Shown: positions 18,087 to 28,648, counted from the stretch's first letter. The stretch: 64,000 nucleotides of DNA from Cohnella rhizosphaerae (GCF_029525575.1 NZ_JAPDIA010000009.1:496001-560000), one strand, 5' to 3'. A program made the numbers and translations. The notes: generated from the sequence alone by a model not told the origin.

Positions 18087-20423
18087 ATGAATACGACGAC
18101 GAACCACGAACGATTTTTCGAGCGCAAGCGGCGGGAAGCCGGCGTACAGTTGAACGAAGTCCAGCAGCGGGCGGTCCTTCATACCGAGGGGCCGCTTCTG
18201 CTGCTGGCTTCGCCCGGATCGGGCAAGACGACGACGCTAATGATGCGGACGGGTTACCTGATCGCGGAAAAAGGGGTGAACCCGGCGCGGATCAAGGCGG
18301 TCACGTTCAGCCGGGCGTCGGCGCGGGACATGTCGGAGCGGTTCGCGACGCTGTTCCCCGAGCTTGCGGGCGCCAAAGTCGGCTTTTCGACGATCCACAG
18401 CTTCGCGTTCGAGGTGGTGCGCGCATACTACCGGGCGCGAGGCGAAGCGTATCAGCTCATCGAGGGCGAGCTTGAGCAGGCGGAAGAGGACGAGCTGCGG
18501 GCGGCCGATCTGCCGGTGCTGCACAAGAAGCCGATCCTGCGCCAGCTTTACCGGACGATGACCGGCGGGAGTAGCCTGACCGAGGATCAGATGGACGATC
18601 TGACGACCTATATCAGCTATATCAAAAATAAAATGCTGCCCGAGGACCGCTGGGCCGAGGCCAAGTGCGAGCTGAAGGACGCGGACAAGCTGCTGCGCGC
18701 GTACGAGCGATACAAGCGCGAGGGGACCGACCGGCTGCTGCTGGATTTTGACGACATGCTCACGGTATGCCACCTTGCGCTGTCCGAGGACCCGCGGCTG
18801 CTGCGCCGCTACCAGCAAAGATACGACTATCTCATGACCGACGAGAGCCAGGACACCTCGCTCGTCCAGTTCGGCATCGTCGGCCTGCTGGCCGCTTCGC
18901 ACGGCAACCTGTGCGTCGTCGCCGACGACGACCAGAGCATCTACGGCTGGCGCGGAGCGGAGCCCGGGTACCTGCTCGACTTCAAGTCGCATTACCCGGC
19001 GGCGGAGGTGCTCAAGATGGAGCGCAACTACCGGTCGGCGCCCGAGATCGTGGAGACGGCCGCGCGCTTCATCCGGCGCAACAAAAACCGGTACGACAAG
19101 GCGATGTACACGAAAAATCCGTCCGGGGGCCGCGTATCCTTGCGCATGCTCGCCGACTACAAGGCGCAGGCGAAGTACCTGACGGCCGCGTTGGCGGATC
19201 GGGGCGCGGACAAGACGACCGCCGTGCTGTACCGCAACCATACGTCCGCGCTCGTCCTCGTCAACGCGCTCGACCGGGCAGGCATCCCGTTTAACCTGAA
19301 GGACGGGGACAAGCGCTTCTTTTCCCACTGGGTGGTCGAGGACGTGCTCAACTTCATGCGGATGGCATACACGGATCGCCGGCCCGAGCTGCTGGAGAAG
19401 ATCTATCCGAAGCTCGCCGGCTATATCACGCGGGAGCAGATGGGGGCGCTGCTGCGCATCGGAGGGTCCTCGGCGTCCGTGTTCGACACGCTGATCGAGC
19501 GGGTGCCGCTCAAGGAGTACCAGGTGAAGCAGCTGCGGGAAAACAAGGATACGTTCGGACGGATGCAGGCGATGAACGCGCGCCAGGCAATCCGCACGAT
19601 CCGCTACAATCTCGGCTACGAGCGTGCCATCGAGCGATTGTGCGAACGGTTCGGCTTCCGGCAGGAGATGCTGCTGGGCGTGCTGAACACGCTCGAGGAT
19701 ATCGCCGACGGTCTCGCGTCGATGACGGACTTCGCCGAGCGGCTGAAGTATCTCGAGACGCTGCTGCGCAGCGCCAAGTCCCGCAGCCGCGATCCGGAGG
19801 CGGTGACGCTCTCGACGTTTCACAGCGCCAAGGGGCTCGAGTTCGATCGGGTGTACATGATCGACCTTGCGGAGGGCGTCATTCCTTCGAACGAAGACAT
19901 CAAAAAGTACGACAAGGGCGATGCGGCGGACATGGAGGAGGCCGTGCGCCTGTTTTACGTCGGCATGACGCGGGCGAAGCGGCACCTGGAGCTCGTCGCC
20001 TACCAGAAAAAGGACGGCGTCGCGGTCAAGGAGTCGCGCTTCATGACGGCGGTGCGCAGCTACGGCGAGGCCGGCGGCGAAGGGGCAGGCGGACGGGGGG
20101 CTGTCGGCCCGAAGGGCCCGGACGGCGCAGGACGCGCAGCAAAGGTCGGCGCATCGCTTGGAACGTTAAGGCCCGGCGCCGGTAGAGTCGCGGGGCGTCC
20201 CGGACAGTCGGCGCGTCCTGCGTCGACGGCTTGGCAAGGCGAACTGCCCGCGTATATGAAGCCGGGGGCGCGCGTATCGCACCGGACGTTCGGCCCCGGC
20301 ATCGTGCTGTCGGCGGACGCGGAGGCGATCCGAGTCTCGTTCGCCGAAGGGGACAAGAAGCTGCTCACGCAGGTGTGCGTGGAGATGGGACTTTTGAAGC
20401 CGATCAAGCAGCGTGTCACATGA
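18087..20423 (+). CDS. UvrD/PcrA-type superfamily 1 DNA helicase
   Basis: The 778-residue ATP-dependent 3'-5' DNA helicase acts in repair or replication restart. Motifs in order: Q motif LNEVQQRAVLH, Walker A ASPGSGKTTTL, DESQDTSLVQF, DDQSIYGWRGAEPG, MERNYRSAPEI, TFHSAKGLEFDRVYMIDLAE and RLFYVGMTRAKRHL. The C-terminus has a glycine/alanine-rich linker and a PcrA-like tail (PGARVSHRTFGPGIVLS). It is longer than typical PcrA and reads intact. ATG 18087 lacks a strong ribosome site. Confidence 0.93.
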   Translation: MNTTTNHERFFERKRREAGVQLNEVQQRAVLHTEGPLLLLASPGSGKTTTLMMRTGYLIAEKGVNPARIKAVTFSRASARDMSERFATLFPELAGAKVGFSTIHSFAFEVVRAYYRARGEAYQLIEGELEQAEEDELRAADLPVLHKKPILRQLYRTMTGGSSLTEDQMDDLTTYISYIKNKMLPEDRWAEAKCELKDADKLLRAYERYKREGTDRLLLDFDDMLTVCHLALSEDPRLLRRYQQRYDYLMTDESQDTSLVQFGIVGLLAASHGNLCVVADDDQSIYGWRGAEPGYLLDFKSHYPAAEVLKMERNYRSAPEIVETAARFIRRNKNRYDKAMYTKNPSGGRVSLRMLADYKAQAKYLTAALADRGADKTTAVLYRNHTSALVLVNALDRAGIPFNLKDGDKRFFSHWVVEDVLNFMRMAYTDRRPELLEKIYPKLAGYITREQMGALLRIGGSSASVFDTLIERVPLKEYQVKQLRENKDTFGRMQAMNARQAIRTIRYNLGYERAIERLCERFGFRQEMLLGVLNTLEDIADGLASMTDFAERLKYLETLLRSAKSRSRDPEAVTLSTFHSAKGLEFDRVYMIDLAEGVIPSNEDIKKYDKGDAADMEEAVRLFYVGMTRAKRHLELVAYQKKDGVAVKESRFMTAVRSYGEAGGEGAGGRGAVGPKGPDGAGRAAKVGASLGTLRPGAGRVAGRPGQSARPASTAWQGELPAYMKPGARVSHRTFGPGIVLSADAEAIRVSFAEGDKKLLTQVCVEMGLLKPIKQRVT

Positions 20424-20470
20424 CGCGATGCGGTGACGGAACGTGACCGGAGTCACGCAATTCGGTGACC
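20415..20470. promoter_or_regulatory. Cluster of TGAC/GTCA half-sites before the DUF3052 gene
   Basis: GTCA-CA-TGAC (20415-20424) overlaps the helicase stop. GTGAC-CGGA-GTCAC (20443-20456) is a perfect inverted repeat, and further GGTGAC copies lie at about 20432, 20464 and 20486. A similar cluster lies at 24305-24395. It looks like a multi-site operator; the regulator is unknown. Confidence 0.4.
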
Positions 20471-20549
20471 GGCCGGACAACAAGGGTGACTGCTGGCGGC
20501 CGCGGATTGGGCTATGATAGGGGGAAGCAGACGAGAAGGAGGACCTCGC

Positions 20550-21047
20550 GTGTCCCGCTATTCGACCAAACCCCTCTCCGAGAGACTAGGGCTTAGGCCT
20601 TATCAAAGGCTTTATTTTGAAGGCGCGACGCTGATCTATCTGAACTCGCTCGGACCGTCGCCTGCGGGTATCCGGTTTCTGGATGCGCCGGAAGGGCCGA
20701 TCGACTTTATACATGTGTTCGTGAAGTCGCGCGCCGACCTGGAATCGCGCGTGCCGTTGCTGGCCAAGCATCTGTCGCCAAGAGGCATGCTCTGGGTGTC
20801 CTGGCCGAAGGGCCGCGCGCTGCAGCATACCGATATCGGCGAAGAAGCCGTAGCGAAAATCGGGACGGCATGCGGTCTCTCCGGCGTCAAGGACTGCGAG
20901 ATCGACGAGACGTGGACGGGACGCAAATTCGTATTTCCGAAAAAAGGGCGTCCCAGGTCGACCGGGTTTGCGGGCGTTACGCACGGTGCAGCGGTCGACA
21001 AGCCCGATCGGCGTGAACGGCCGCTCGCGTCCGCGGGAGCCCGCTGA
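20550..21047 (+). CDS. DUF3052 family protein
   Basis: The roughly 165-residue protein matches the DUF3052 pattern: ERLGLRPYQRLYFEGA at the start, IDFIHVFVKSRADLE, LSPRGMLWVSWPKGRA in the middle, and DETWTGRKFVFPKKGR at the end of the domain. The last 30 residues are low-complexity and Arg-rich. GTG 20550 has AAGGAGG 7 bases upstream. No enzymatic role is known for the family. Confidence 0.85.
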   Translation: MSRYSTKPLSERLGLRPYQRLYFEGATLIYLNSLGPSPAGIRFLDAPEGPIDFIHVFVKSRADLESRVPLLAKHLSPRGMLWVSWPKGRALQHTDIGEEAVAKIGTACGLSGVKDCEIDETWTGRKFVFPKKGRPRSTGFAGVTHGAAVDKPDRRERPLASAGAR

Positions 21048-21120
21048 CGCGCTGGCAGGACGCGGGAGCACGCCGACGCGAGCGCAGGACGACGATCGGC
21101 CGCCCGGTTCTCCGGACGAG

Positions 21121-21144
21121 AGAGCCCTTTGGAGGGCTCTTTTT
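21121..21144 (+). terminator. Intrinsic terminator after the DUF3052 gene
   Basis: AGAGCCCT (21121-21128) pairs with AGGGCTCT (21133-21140), followed by TTTT. Confidence 0.8.
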
Positions 21145-21264
21145 CGCGTTCCGCGGGCGCATGCGGCCAACAATTGCGGCATGAGATGGCCTGATTCGTT
21201 GTGCTCGGCGTTCGGTTCGGAGTAAAATGGACGTATAGCAGATACATAGGAGGAAGCATTTTTC

Positions 21265-22141
21265 ATGCGTATAGGGGCAATCGAAGCGGGCGGCACCAAG
21301 TTCGTCTGCGGCATCGGCAGCGAGAACGGAACGATCGAAGACCGGGTGAGCTTCCCGACGGAACATCCGGAGAAGACGCTCGCGCAAGTATTCGAATACT
21401 TTGAGGACAAGGGGGGTCGCGTCGATCGGCATCGGCTCCTTCGGCCCGATCAATATCGACGAGGCGAGTCCCGCGTACGGTTACGTGACGACGACGCCGA
21501 AGCCGGGCTGGTCCGGCTATCCGTTCCTCCCGGCTATGAAGCAGCGGTTCGACGTGCCGATGGGCTGGGATACGGACGTCAACGCGGCCGCGCTCGGCGA
21601 AGCGACCTGGGGCGCGGCGGCCGGACTCGACAGCTGCGTCTACTACACGATCGGCACGGGCGTCGGCGTCGGCGTTTACGCCGAGGGCAAGCTGGTGCAC
21701 GGGCTCGTGCACCCGGAAGGCGGCCACGTGCTCGTGCGGCGCCATCCGGACGACGCGTACCAGGGCTTCTGCCCGTATCACGGCGATTGTCTCGAGGGTC
21801 TGGCGGCGGGGCCTGCGCTCCAAGGCCGCTGGAAGGTGCCGGGCAGCGAGCTGCCGCCCGACCACCCGGCCTGGGCGATGGAGGCTTTCTACATCGGGCA
21901 AGCCGTGGCGAACGCGGTGCTCATGCTGTCGCCGAAGCGCGTTATTCTAGGCGGCGGCGTCATGCATCAGCCGCAGCTGTTCCCGCTCGTGCGCGCGGAG
22001 GTGCTGAAGGCGTTGAACGGCTACGTGAGCTCCGACGCGCTGGCCGCGGGCATCGACGGCTACATCGTGCCGCCGGGACTCGGCGACAACGCCGGCTTGA
22101 CGGGCGCGCTGGCGCTGGGCCTGCGGGCGCTGGGCCGCTAA
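21265..22141 (+). CDS. ROK-family sugar kinase, fructokinase-like (one frameshift)
   Basis: The product should phosphorylate a free hexose (fructose or mannose) with ATP. The N-terminal MRIGAIEAGGTKFVCGIG is the ROK phosphate loop; SIGIGSFGPI, YYTIGTGVGVGVYAEGKLVH and HPEGGHVLV with the zinc motif CPYHGDCLEG follow, and VILGGGVM closes. One extra G in the G6 run at 21411-21416 breaks it; corrected, DKG joins VASIGIGSFG, giving about 291 residues, normal for GmuE/ScrK-type enzymes. A mannose kinase role would fit the beta-mannosidase, but that gene is distant. Confidence 0.88.
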
Positions 22142-22147
22142 GGGCCG

Positions 22148-23078
22148 GTGGACACGTCGCCCCGGCCGAGCGGATCGCCGCAAGCGCCCCGGGCGGGCGC
22201 GGCGCCGGCCGGCGTGCAGACAGCCGCTGCGCCTGCGTCCGAGCGTCCCGAAGGCAGGCGCGGCAGGCGCATCCTGCGGGTCGGCGTCGCGCTGCTGGCG
22301 TTTGCGGCCGCGCTGGCCTTCCTCGCCTTCCTCGTGCTGCGTGCGGGCGACGGCCGATCGGGCTTGCAGGCGAAGCCGATCCCGAATCCGCCCGCGCAAT
22401 ACGATTACGGCACGGCCACGGCCGCGAACGGCATGACGCTTCATTACTTGGAGACGGATCCCGCCAATGTGACGCTTACCGTCGTGCGGGACAATGTCGC
22501 GATCGCGCCCTATTACGGCATCAACGGCGGCTTCTTTTATGACAGCGCGCTGCTCAGCATGGCGATCGTCGACGGGCTGCCGGTCGCCGGAGACGGCAGC
22601 CCGTCCGGCGGCTTCGGCTCGGGCGCGGAGAACGTCAAGTACGCCCGGGGCACGCTGGTGTGGGACCGCGCGTCGGAGCGGCTCAGCGTTCAGGTCGCGA
22701 GCAAGGCGGGAGAACTCGACGTGACGGATACGTCGCGATATTGGGCGCAGGGCGGGATCTCGATGGGACTCGGCCGCGACGCGTCCTGGCGCGACCAGGC
22801 GGTCGCCGAGCACGCGCCGTTCATGGACGAGCCCAGGCTGCGCTCGGGGGCCGTCTTTGACGAAGAAGGCCGCCTGTATCTCGTCGTCAGCGAGAACCGG
22901 GGGACGCTGGCCGATTTTCGCGACGCGATCCTGGCGACGCTCGGCGGCCGGGGAAGTCCCGCGCTCGCGGACGGCATCTTCCTCGACGGCGACGGCTCCT
23001 CGCAGCTCCGCAGCCGCGAGGCTTCGCTGAAGGGGGGATCTGCGCCCCGTCGTCCAGATGCTCTCGCTGCTTCAGTGA
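22148..23078 (+). CDS. Membrane-anchored phosphodiester glycosidase (NAGPA-like) family protein
   Basis: After a basic cytosolic stretch comes one transmembrane segment (VGVALLAFAAALAFLAFLVL), then an outside domain with YYGINGGFFYDSALLS, WAQGGISMGLG and GIFLDGDGSSQL, the hallmarks of the DUF2233/phosphodiester glycosidase fold. It would remove sugars linked through phosphodiesters at the cell surface. A G6 run at 23032-23037 shifts the end; with five G it reads SLKGDLRPVVQMLSLLQ and stops at 23078. GTG 22148 lies 7 bases after the kinase stop, so the two genes are probably co-transcribed. Confidence 0.82.
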
Positions 23079-23122
23079 CTTGCATGATTTGAAATCCAGC
23101 CACATTCTCACAGGAGGTTCAT

Positions 23123-24172
23123 ATGCCGCAATCCTACGCACCGCTGTTCGTCGGATCGTACCAATCGGCGGATCGACAAGGCATTCATATTTTGCGGTTG
23201 GACGCCGAGTCCGGCTCGCTGTCCAAGCTCGGCGGCGTCGCCGGCATCGACAATCCTTCTTTCCTTGCCTACAACGCCGCGACCAGCGTGCTGTATGCGG
23301 TCGGCGAGACCGAGCCGGACGGCGCCGTCGTCGCTTACGCTTACGATGCGGCAACGCATACGCTCACCGAGATCAATCGGCAGCCTTCGCAGGGCGGCGC
23401 GCCGTGCCACCTGGCGATCGATCCTTCGGGTGCCTGGCTCGTAGTAGTCAATTATTCGGGCGGCAACATCAGCCTCTATCCGATCGGAGAGCGTGGAGCG
23501 CTGGGCGAGCCGGTTCAGTCGGTCGCCCACGAAGGCGGCAGCGTCAACGCCGAGCGTCAGGAGGGACCGCATCCGCATTCGATCTATGCGGTGCCCGGCA
23601 CGCCGTATTACTTGGCCTGCGATCTGGGGACGGACAAGATCTACACGTACCGGCTGAATGCCGCCGCCGGCCGCCTCGAAGCCGTCCGCGAGACGGACGC
23701 CACGCCGGGCTCGGGACCGCGGCACCTGGGGCTGCATCCGACCCGACCGTTCGTCTATATGATCGACGAGTTGATGAGCCGGATCGTCGCGTTTAAGCTG
23801 AACGCCGACGAAGGATCGCTAGAGCCGCTGCAGACCGTATCTACGCTACCCATGGAATACGGCGGAGAGAGCTACTGCGCGGAGGTGGCGGTATCGGCCG
23901 ATGGCCGGTACGTATACGGCTCCAACCGCGGCCACGACAGCATCGTCTCCTTCCGCGTCGGCGAAGACGGCGGCCTGTCGCTGATCGGCCACACGCCGAG
24001 CGGCGGACACTTTCCGCGCCACTTCCTGGCGCTTCCGGACGGCCGCTGGCTGCTCGCGGCCAACCAGAACGGCGACAACATCGTCGTCATGCGCATCGAC
24101 GAGGACGGCTTCCCGCAGCAGACGGGCAGCGAGTACAAGATGACGAAGCCGGTATGCGTGCGATTGGGCTAA
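23123..24172 (+). CDS. 6-phosphogluconolactonase-like seven-bladed propeller protein (copy 2)
   Basis: The 349-residue paralogue of the protein at 16809 has FVGSYQSADRQGIHILRLDA, DATPGSGPRHLGLHP, VYGSNRGHDSIVSFRV and WLLAANQNGDNIVVMRI. AGGAGG sits at good spacing before ATG 23123. The frame is intact and a terminator follows. Two paralogues near a sugar kinase fit handling of sugar lactones, but the substrate is not shown. Confidence 0.88.
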   Translation: MPQSYAPLFVGSYQSADRQGIHILRLDAESGSLSKLGGVAGIDNPSFLAYNAATSVLYAVGETEPDGAVVAYAYDAATHTLTEINRQPSQGGAPCHLAIDPSGAWLVVVNYSGGNISLYPIGERGALGEPVQSVAHEGGSVNAERQEGPHPHSIYAVPGTPYYLACDLGTDKIYTYRLNAAAGRLEAVRETDATPGSGPRHLGLHPTRPFVYMIDELMSRIVAFKLNADEGSLEPLQTVSTLPMEYGGESYCAEVAVSADGRYVYGSNRGHDSIVSFRVGEDGGLSLIGHTPSGGHFPRHFLALPDGRWLLAANQNGDNIVVMRIDEDGFPQQTGSEYKMTKPVCVRLG

Positions 24173-24185
24173 GCGACTATGACAT

Positions 24186-24233
24186 AAAAAAGGACGGTCC
24201 TCCAGGCGATTCGCCTGCGGGACTGTCCTTTTT
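24186..24233. terminator. Intrinsic terminator
   Basis: AAAAAGGACGGTCC pairs with GGGACTGTCCTTTTT, with a small inner AGGCGATTCGCCT hairpin. T runs lie on both strands. Confidence 0.85.
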
Positions 24234-24304
24234 AACATGCGCTTCAATCTTAACGCCTGTCGATCGATCCCTACCAGCTAATGAAGGCGTCCGTAATCCC
24301 ACCA

Positions 24305-24395
24305 GTGACGGTCTGTCACGACATTCGGTCATTGCCGTCATATGACATGGACCATTCGGCCTATGACGCGATTGCGACGGTCATGTAACGGTCAC
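24305..24395. promoter_or_regulatory. Cluster of TGAC/GTCA palindromes before the two-component genes
   Basis: GTGAC-GGTCT-GTCAC (24305-24319) is an inverted repeat, GTCATATGAC (24337-24346) is a perfect palindrome, and ATGAC, GTCATG and GGTCAC copies follow to about 24395. The same half-site pattern occurs before the DUF3052 gene. It may be bound by the LuxR-type regulator just downstream (inference). Confidence 0.4.
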
Positions 24396-24486
24396 TGCTT
24401 TGTCCGCGGCTCTGTTCGCTCGCCGGGGCGTCTGCTAGAATCAGGGGAGAAACGGGGAGCGTACCCGGAGAACGGGGGCATACATC

Positions 24487-25149
24487 ATGGTCCGAATCGT
24501 CATCGCAGACGATCAGCGGCTGATGCGCGAGGGCCTGCAGACAATCCTGCAGCTGGAGGACGACATGGAGGTCGTCAGCACGGCGGAGAACGGCAGAGAG
24601 GCCTACGAAGCGGTGGGCATCCATCGGCCGCATATCGTGTTGATGGACATCAAGATGCCGAACATGGACGGCATCGAGTCGATGAAGCTGATCAAGCGGG
24701 ATTATCCCAAGACGATCGTGCTGATCCTCACGACGTTCGCGGAGGACAAATATATCGTAAGCGCGATGGCCGGCGGCGCGGACGGCTTCCTGCTCAAGGA
24801 CATCGCCGCCGAACGCGTCGTCCAGACCGTACGGGAGGCGATGCAGGGCGAACTCATGCTGCCCCCCGCGATTGCGGCCAAGCTTGCGTCGAGGCTGACG
24901 GCGAACGATTCGTACGACTTCGACGAAGCCAAGCTGCAGGGGATGGGACTCTACTTTACGGAGCGCGAGCGCAAAATTATCCTGCTGTTGATCGAAGGCT
25001 ATTCGAACAAGCAGATCGCGGTCACGCTATTTATGAGCGAAGGCACGGTGCGGAATTACGTCAGCGTCATCTACGGCAAGATCGGCACCAACGACCGGCG
25101 CGCCGCAGTCGGGATCATGAAGGAGCTGCTGCTGAGTGACTACCGCTGA
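24487..25149 (+). CDS. NarL/FixJ-type response regulator
   Basis: The 220-residue protein has a receiver domain with acidic pair DD (8-9), phosphorylation site D54 (VLMDIKMPNMDG) and K near 104 (GFLLKD), then a LuxR-type helix-turn-helix (FTERERKIILLLIEGYSNKQ, SEGTVRNYVSVIYGKIG). It overlaps the next gene by 14 bases, so regulator and sensor kinase form one unit. Targets unknown. Confidence 0.93.
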   Translation: MVRIVIADDQRLMREGLQTILQLEDDMEVVSTAENGREAYEAVGIHRPHIVLMDIKMPNMDGIESMKLIKRDYPKTIVLILTTFAEDKYIVSAMAGGADGFLLKDIAAERVVQTVREAMQGELMLPPAIAAKLASRLTANDSYDFDEAKLQGMGLYFTERERKIILLLIEGYSNKQIAVTLFMSEGTVRNYVSVIYGKIGTNDRRAAVGIMKELLLSDYR

Positions 25150-28100
25150 ACGAAGACTTCCCTTTTCGTTGAAGGCCGCGCTGCTGCTCGCGTTTATGCT
25201 GGTTTCTTTGTTCCTGCCGCTTTTTTTTTAAAGGCTCCCATGCCGAGTCGGAAGGCTCCGTGCTTGCGTCGTACCGGGACAATTGGGAGGTGCGTTGGGG
25301 AGACGGAGACGTCGCCGGAACGGAGGGCTGGCAGCCTCTGGACGCGGCGGCGCTGTCGCGCTTCGCGCAGTACAAAGGCGTCGTCTGGTTGAGAAAGGAC
25401 ATGCCTAAACTGCTCACGAACGATCCCCACGTGATGCTGCTGTACGGTCGTTCGTTCGAAGCGTACGAGAACGGGCGTCTCCTGCTTAGCTACAATATGC
25501 TTCAACCGGACCCGTACGTGAACCACTATATCCCTGCGCGCATCGTCAAACTGTCGCAGGGCGACCAACCGCGAACGCTGGCCTTCAAGCTTTTGTGGAA
25601 CCGGAATTCCCTGCCGAAGGACTGGAACGTCGTAGGCGACCGCCGCATGCTGGATCGGCTCATCGTGCAAAACGATTTTTTGCCGGCCGTCTTCAGCGTG
25701 CTGCTGACGACCGCGTCGGCCGTTTCCCTGCTCGTTTTTCTTCGCCGGCGTTCGGAGACGTTATACGCCTGGTTTGCTCTTATTACCGGCTGCGCAGGCA
25801 TCGGTTTCTTCTCGATGCTGATGTCCTTGCGGTTCTTTTTTGGATCTGCCAGTCGTGCACTTTCAGTATTTCAGGGATTTGCTCATTCCGATCGGCGTGC
25901 TAGGCTTCGTCTGCTTTTACGGGAGGGCGCTGCGCGGCTTGTACGTCCGGCTGTACAGGGTGCAGGCAGTCTGCGCGTTGCTCTATACGATGTTCGCGGC
26001 CTGCTTGTCTTTCATAGATAGCCATCTTTACGAAAAGGCGATCTTCGAATGGTCCCCGCTGCTCATGATTCCGGTGTTCGCCGCGATGAGCTACTCGCTG
26101 ATCCGCAGCAGGCACATGCTGGCGCTAAAGGACGTCGAAGAGTTCCGCTGGCTGACGTTCGGTTTCGTCTCGCTCACGGTTGGCATGTCGTTCTACCTCT
26201 TTTCGGCAAACGCGTTTCGTTTTTTCGGAACCAGCTTGGAGCGTGCGCTGCCGATATGGTTGTATTATGCGCTTACGTTCGCCCTCGAGATCGGCTTGCT
26301 GCTTTTCGTCGGCTGTCTGCTGATGGTCGTGCTCGGGCGTTTCTCGGGCGTATATCGGGATCTGCAGCGCAACGCCGCCGAGCTGGAGACGGCGAACCGG
26401 GAGCTGGAGACGCTATCCCGTCTGAAAGACGACTTTTTAAGTCATACCTCCCATGAACTGCGTACGCCGCTTCACGGCATTGCAGGGCTGGCGGACGCAC
26501 TCCTGGACGGCGCGGCGGGACCTGTCGGGCAGGAGATGGAGCGCAATCTGCGACTTGTCCGGGGCAGCGCAGACCGGCTGCTGCACCTGGTGAACGACAT
26601 CCTCGATATGGACCGGCTGAGGCATGGCGACATGAAGCTTAAGTTAACTTCGGTCGACGCGCTTGGCGCATGCGAAACGGTTGCCGCGGCGCTCGCTCCG
26701 CTGGCCAGGCGAAAAGGGCTCGAGTTGACGGTGGAGCGTCCGGACGAACGAGGCAGAGGCGACAAGCTGACAGTCAGCGCCGATTCGGGCCGGCTGGAGC
26801 AGATTCTGTACAATTTGATCGGCAACGCCATTCGCTATACCGAGTCGGGCTATGTCCGGGTGAAAGCCGCCCGCGAAGGGGATCGCGTTCGGATCGTCGT
26901 GGCGGACAGCGGACCGGGCATTCCGGAGGATCGGGCCGCCCAATTGTTCGAGCCGTTCGCCACCGCTTCGTCCGACTATGGCGGAGGCATGGGGCTCGGC
27001 CTGCCCATTACCAACCGCATGGTTCGCTTGCACGGCGGCGAGCTGACGATCGATTCCGTTGTTGGCGAAGGTACGACGCTGTCTTTCGCGCTGCCGGCCG
27101 TCGGCGCCGAAGCGGCGGAGACGAAGGACGAAGGTTCGGGCTACGGCTCGCCCGGCAAAATGGGAGAATACGCGGCGTACGGCACTATCGGCCTGCCGGT
27201 GCTGCCCGCACACCTGGAGACATACGGTGCAGCATCCATTCAGGAAACGCTCGATGACCGATCGCGCGAAGCCGGCAACGAGAAACGGCGGCCGCTCATT
27301 CTGGTCGCCGACGACGAACCGGTCAATCTTGAGGTGTTGCGGCATTATTTGCGGCGGAGCGGCTACCGTCTGCTCGAGGCCGCGAACGGTACGGAAGCTG
27401 CTTCGCTTCTTGCGCACGGCGAGAAGCCCGATCTGCTCCTGTTGGACGCCATGATGCCGGGGAAGACCGGGTACGAAGTATGCCGAATCGCGCGCGAACG
27501 GTGGTCCGCGAGCGAGCTGCCGATCATTCTGCTGTCCGCGCAAAATCGGCTGGACCGGCTGATGCTTGGCTTCGACTCGGGCGCGAACGACTATTTGACC
27601 AAGCCGTTCACCCAGGGCGAACTGCTGGCGAGAGTGGATATCCAGCTCAAGCTCGCTCAGTTTCACCATTCGCTCGAGGAACTGGTTCGCACGCGGACGG
27701 AGGAGCTGGTTGCGGCGAACCGTCATCTCGCAGGTTCGGTCCGAGAGACGGCAGAGGCATTGGCGGAAGTATCCGTGCTGGAGGAGCGCAATCGGATCGC
27801 GCACGATATGCACGATCTGGTCGGACACTCGCTGACGGCTGCCATCGTGCAGATCGAAGCGGCCAAAAAACTGGCGGATCGCGACCTGCCGAGATCCGTC
27901 GAGCGGATGAACGCCGCGGGCGAGATGATCCGCAAAGGCTTGAACGATGTCAGACGGACGGTTCGGATGCTGAAGGACGACGAGGCCGGCTTCGACCTGC
28001 CCGTTGCGCTGCAAGAGCTGATCCGTGAGAGCGCGGGACAGGCGGACGTCCTTTTCGAATATCAACCCGAACCGCTGCCGAAAATGGGCGGACTGGCGCA

Positions 28101-28402
28101 AAAAAGTCATCTATCACGCTTTGATGGAGGGAATTACAAACGGCCTGCGCCATGGACGCTGCACGCGGTTCCGCTTCGAGCTCGCCGAGGAAAAAGGCTG
28201 GTTGCGCTTCGAACTTGTCAGCAACGGAGAGCCTTACGGGGCTTCAAAGCCAGGCTTTGGCCTTAGCGCCATGATGGAACGCGTCCATCTGCTGAGCGGC
28301 ACCGTCACTATAGGCGAAGCTGCGCAGGGGATCGGCTGCAGGCTGCGCATCATGCTTCCGCTCGAGGATAGCGACGATCGGCTGCCGGAGCTGCCGGCCT
28401 AA
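25136..28402 (+). CDS. 7TMR-DISM hybrid sensor with two kinase modules (three frameshifts)
   Basis: Restored, the protein is about 1087 residues. Order: signal/TM, 7TMR-DISM-like sensor (GVVWLRKDMPKLL, VMLLYGRSFEAYENG), seven TM segments, HisKA with H near residue 439 (SHTSHELRTPLHGIAG), HATPase (NLIGNAIRYTESG, GGGMGLGLPITNRMV), receiver with D near 769 (LLLLDAMMPGKTGYE), then a second, NarX-type HisKA_3 (EERNRIAHDMHDLVGHSLTA) and a second ATPase (HALMEGITNGLRHG, GFGLSAMMERVHLL). One extra base at T9 25221-25229, T6 25836-25841 and A6 28100-28105 breaks it. The HisKA_3 half matches the LuxR-type partner upstream; the first half may tune it. The GTG start overlaps that gene. Confidence 0.85.
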
Positions 28403-28461
28403 CAATATGCTTGAGCGCAGGGTGGCGCTGAGCTTTCGCGGGCGTAACGCCTGTGTTTTTT

Positions 28462-28491
28462 CCGTTTTAACAATATCCCCTTGCGTCAGGA
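28462..28491 (+). repeat. Left terminal inverted repeat
   Basis: Begins CCGTTTTAACAATATCC. One mismatch to the complement of the right repeat. Confidence 0.75.
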
Positions 28492-28648
28492 GGGGTTCAA
28501 TCGAAAAGGGCGTCGGCAGCTACCCGACTTCGTGCCGGCAGCAGTCCGGCGTTATCAGCTTAAAGTAGATGGCCGCACGACACGCATTCAAATCATAGCA
28601 TCTAATGAAACGGACAATCCGCCGGGAAAAACGGACGTGCAATGCCGC

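Noticed and set aside
18237-19985. 582-codon frame opposite the helicase gene
   Set aside because: Mirror frame of a confirmed helicase with biased composition and no recognisable domain.
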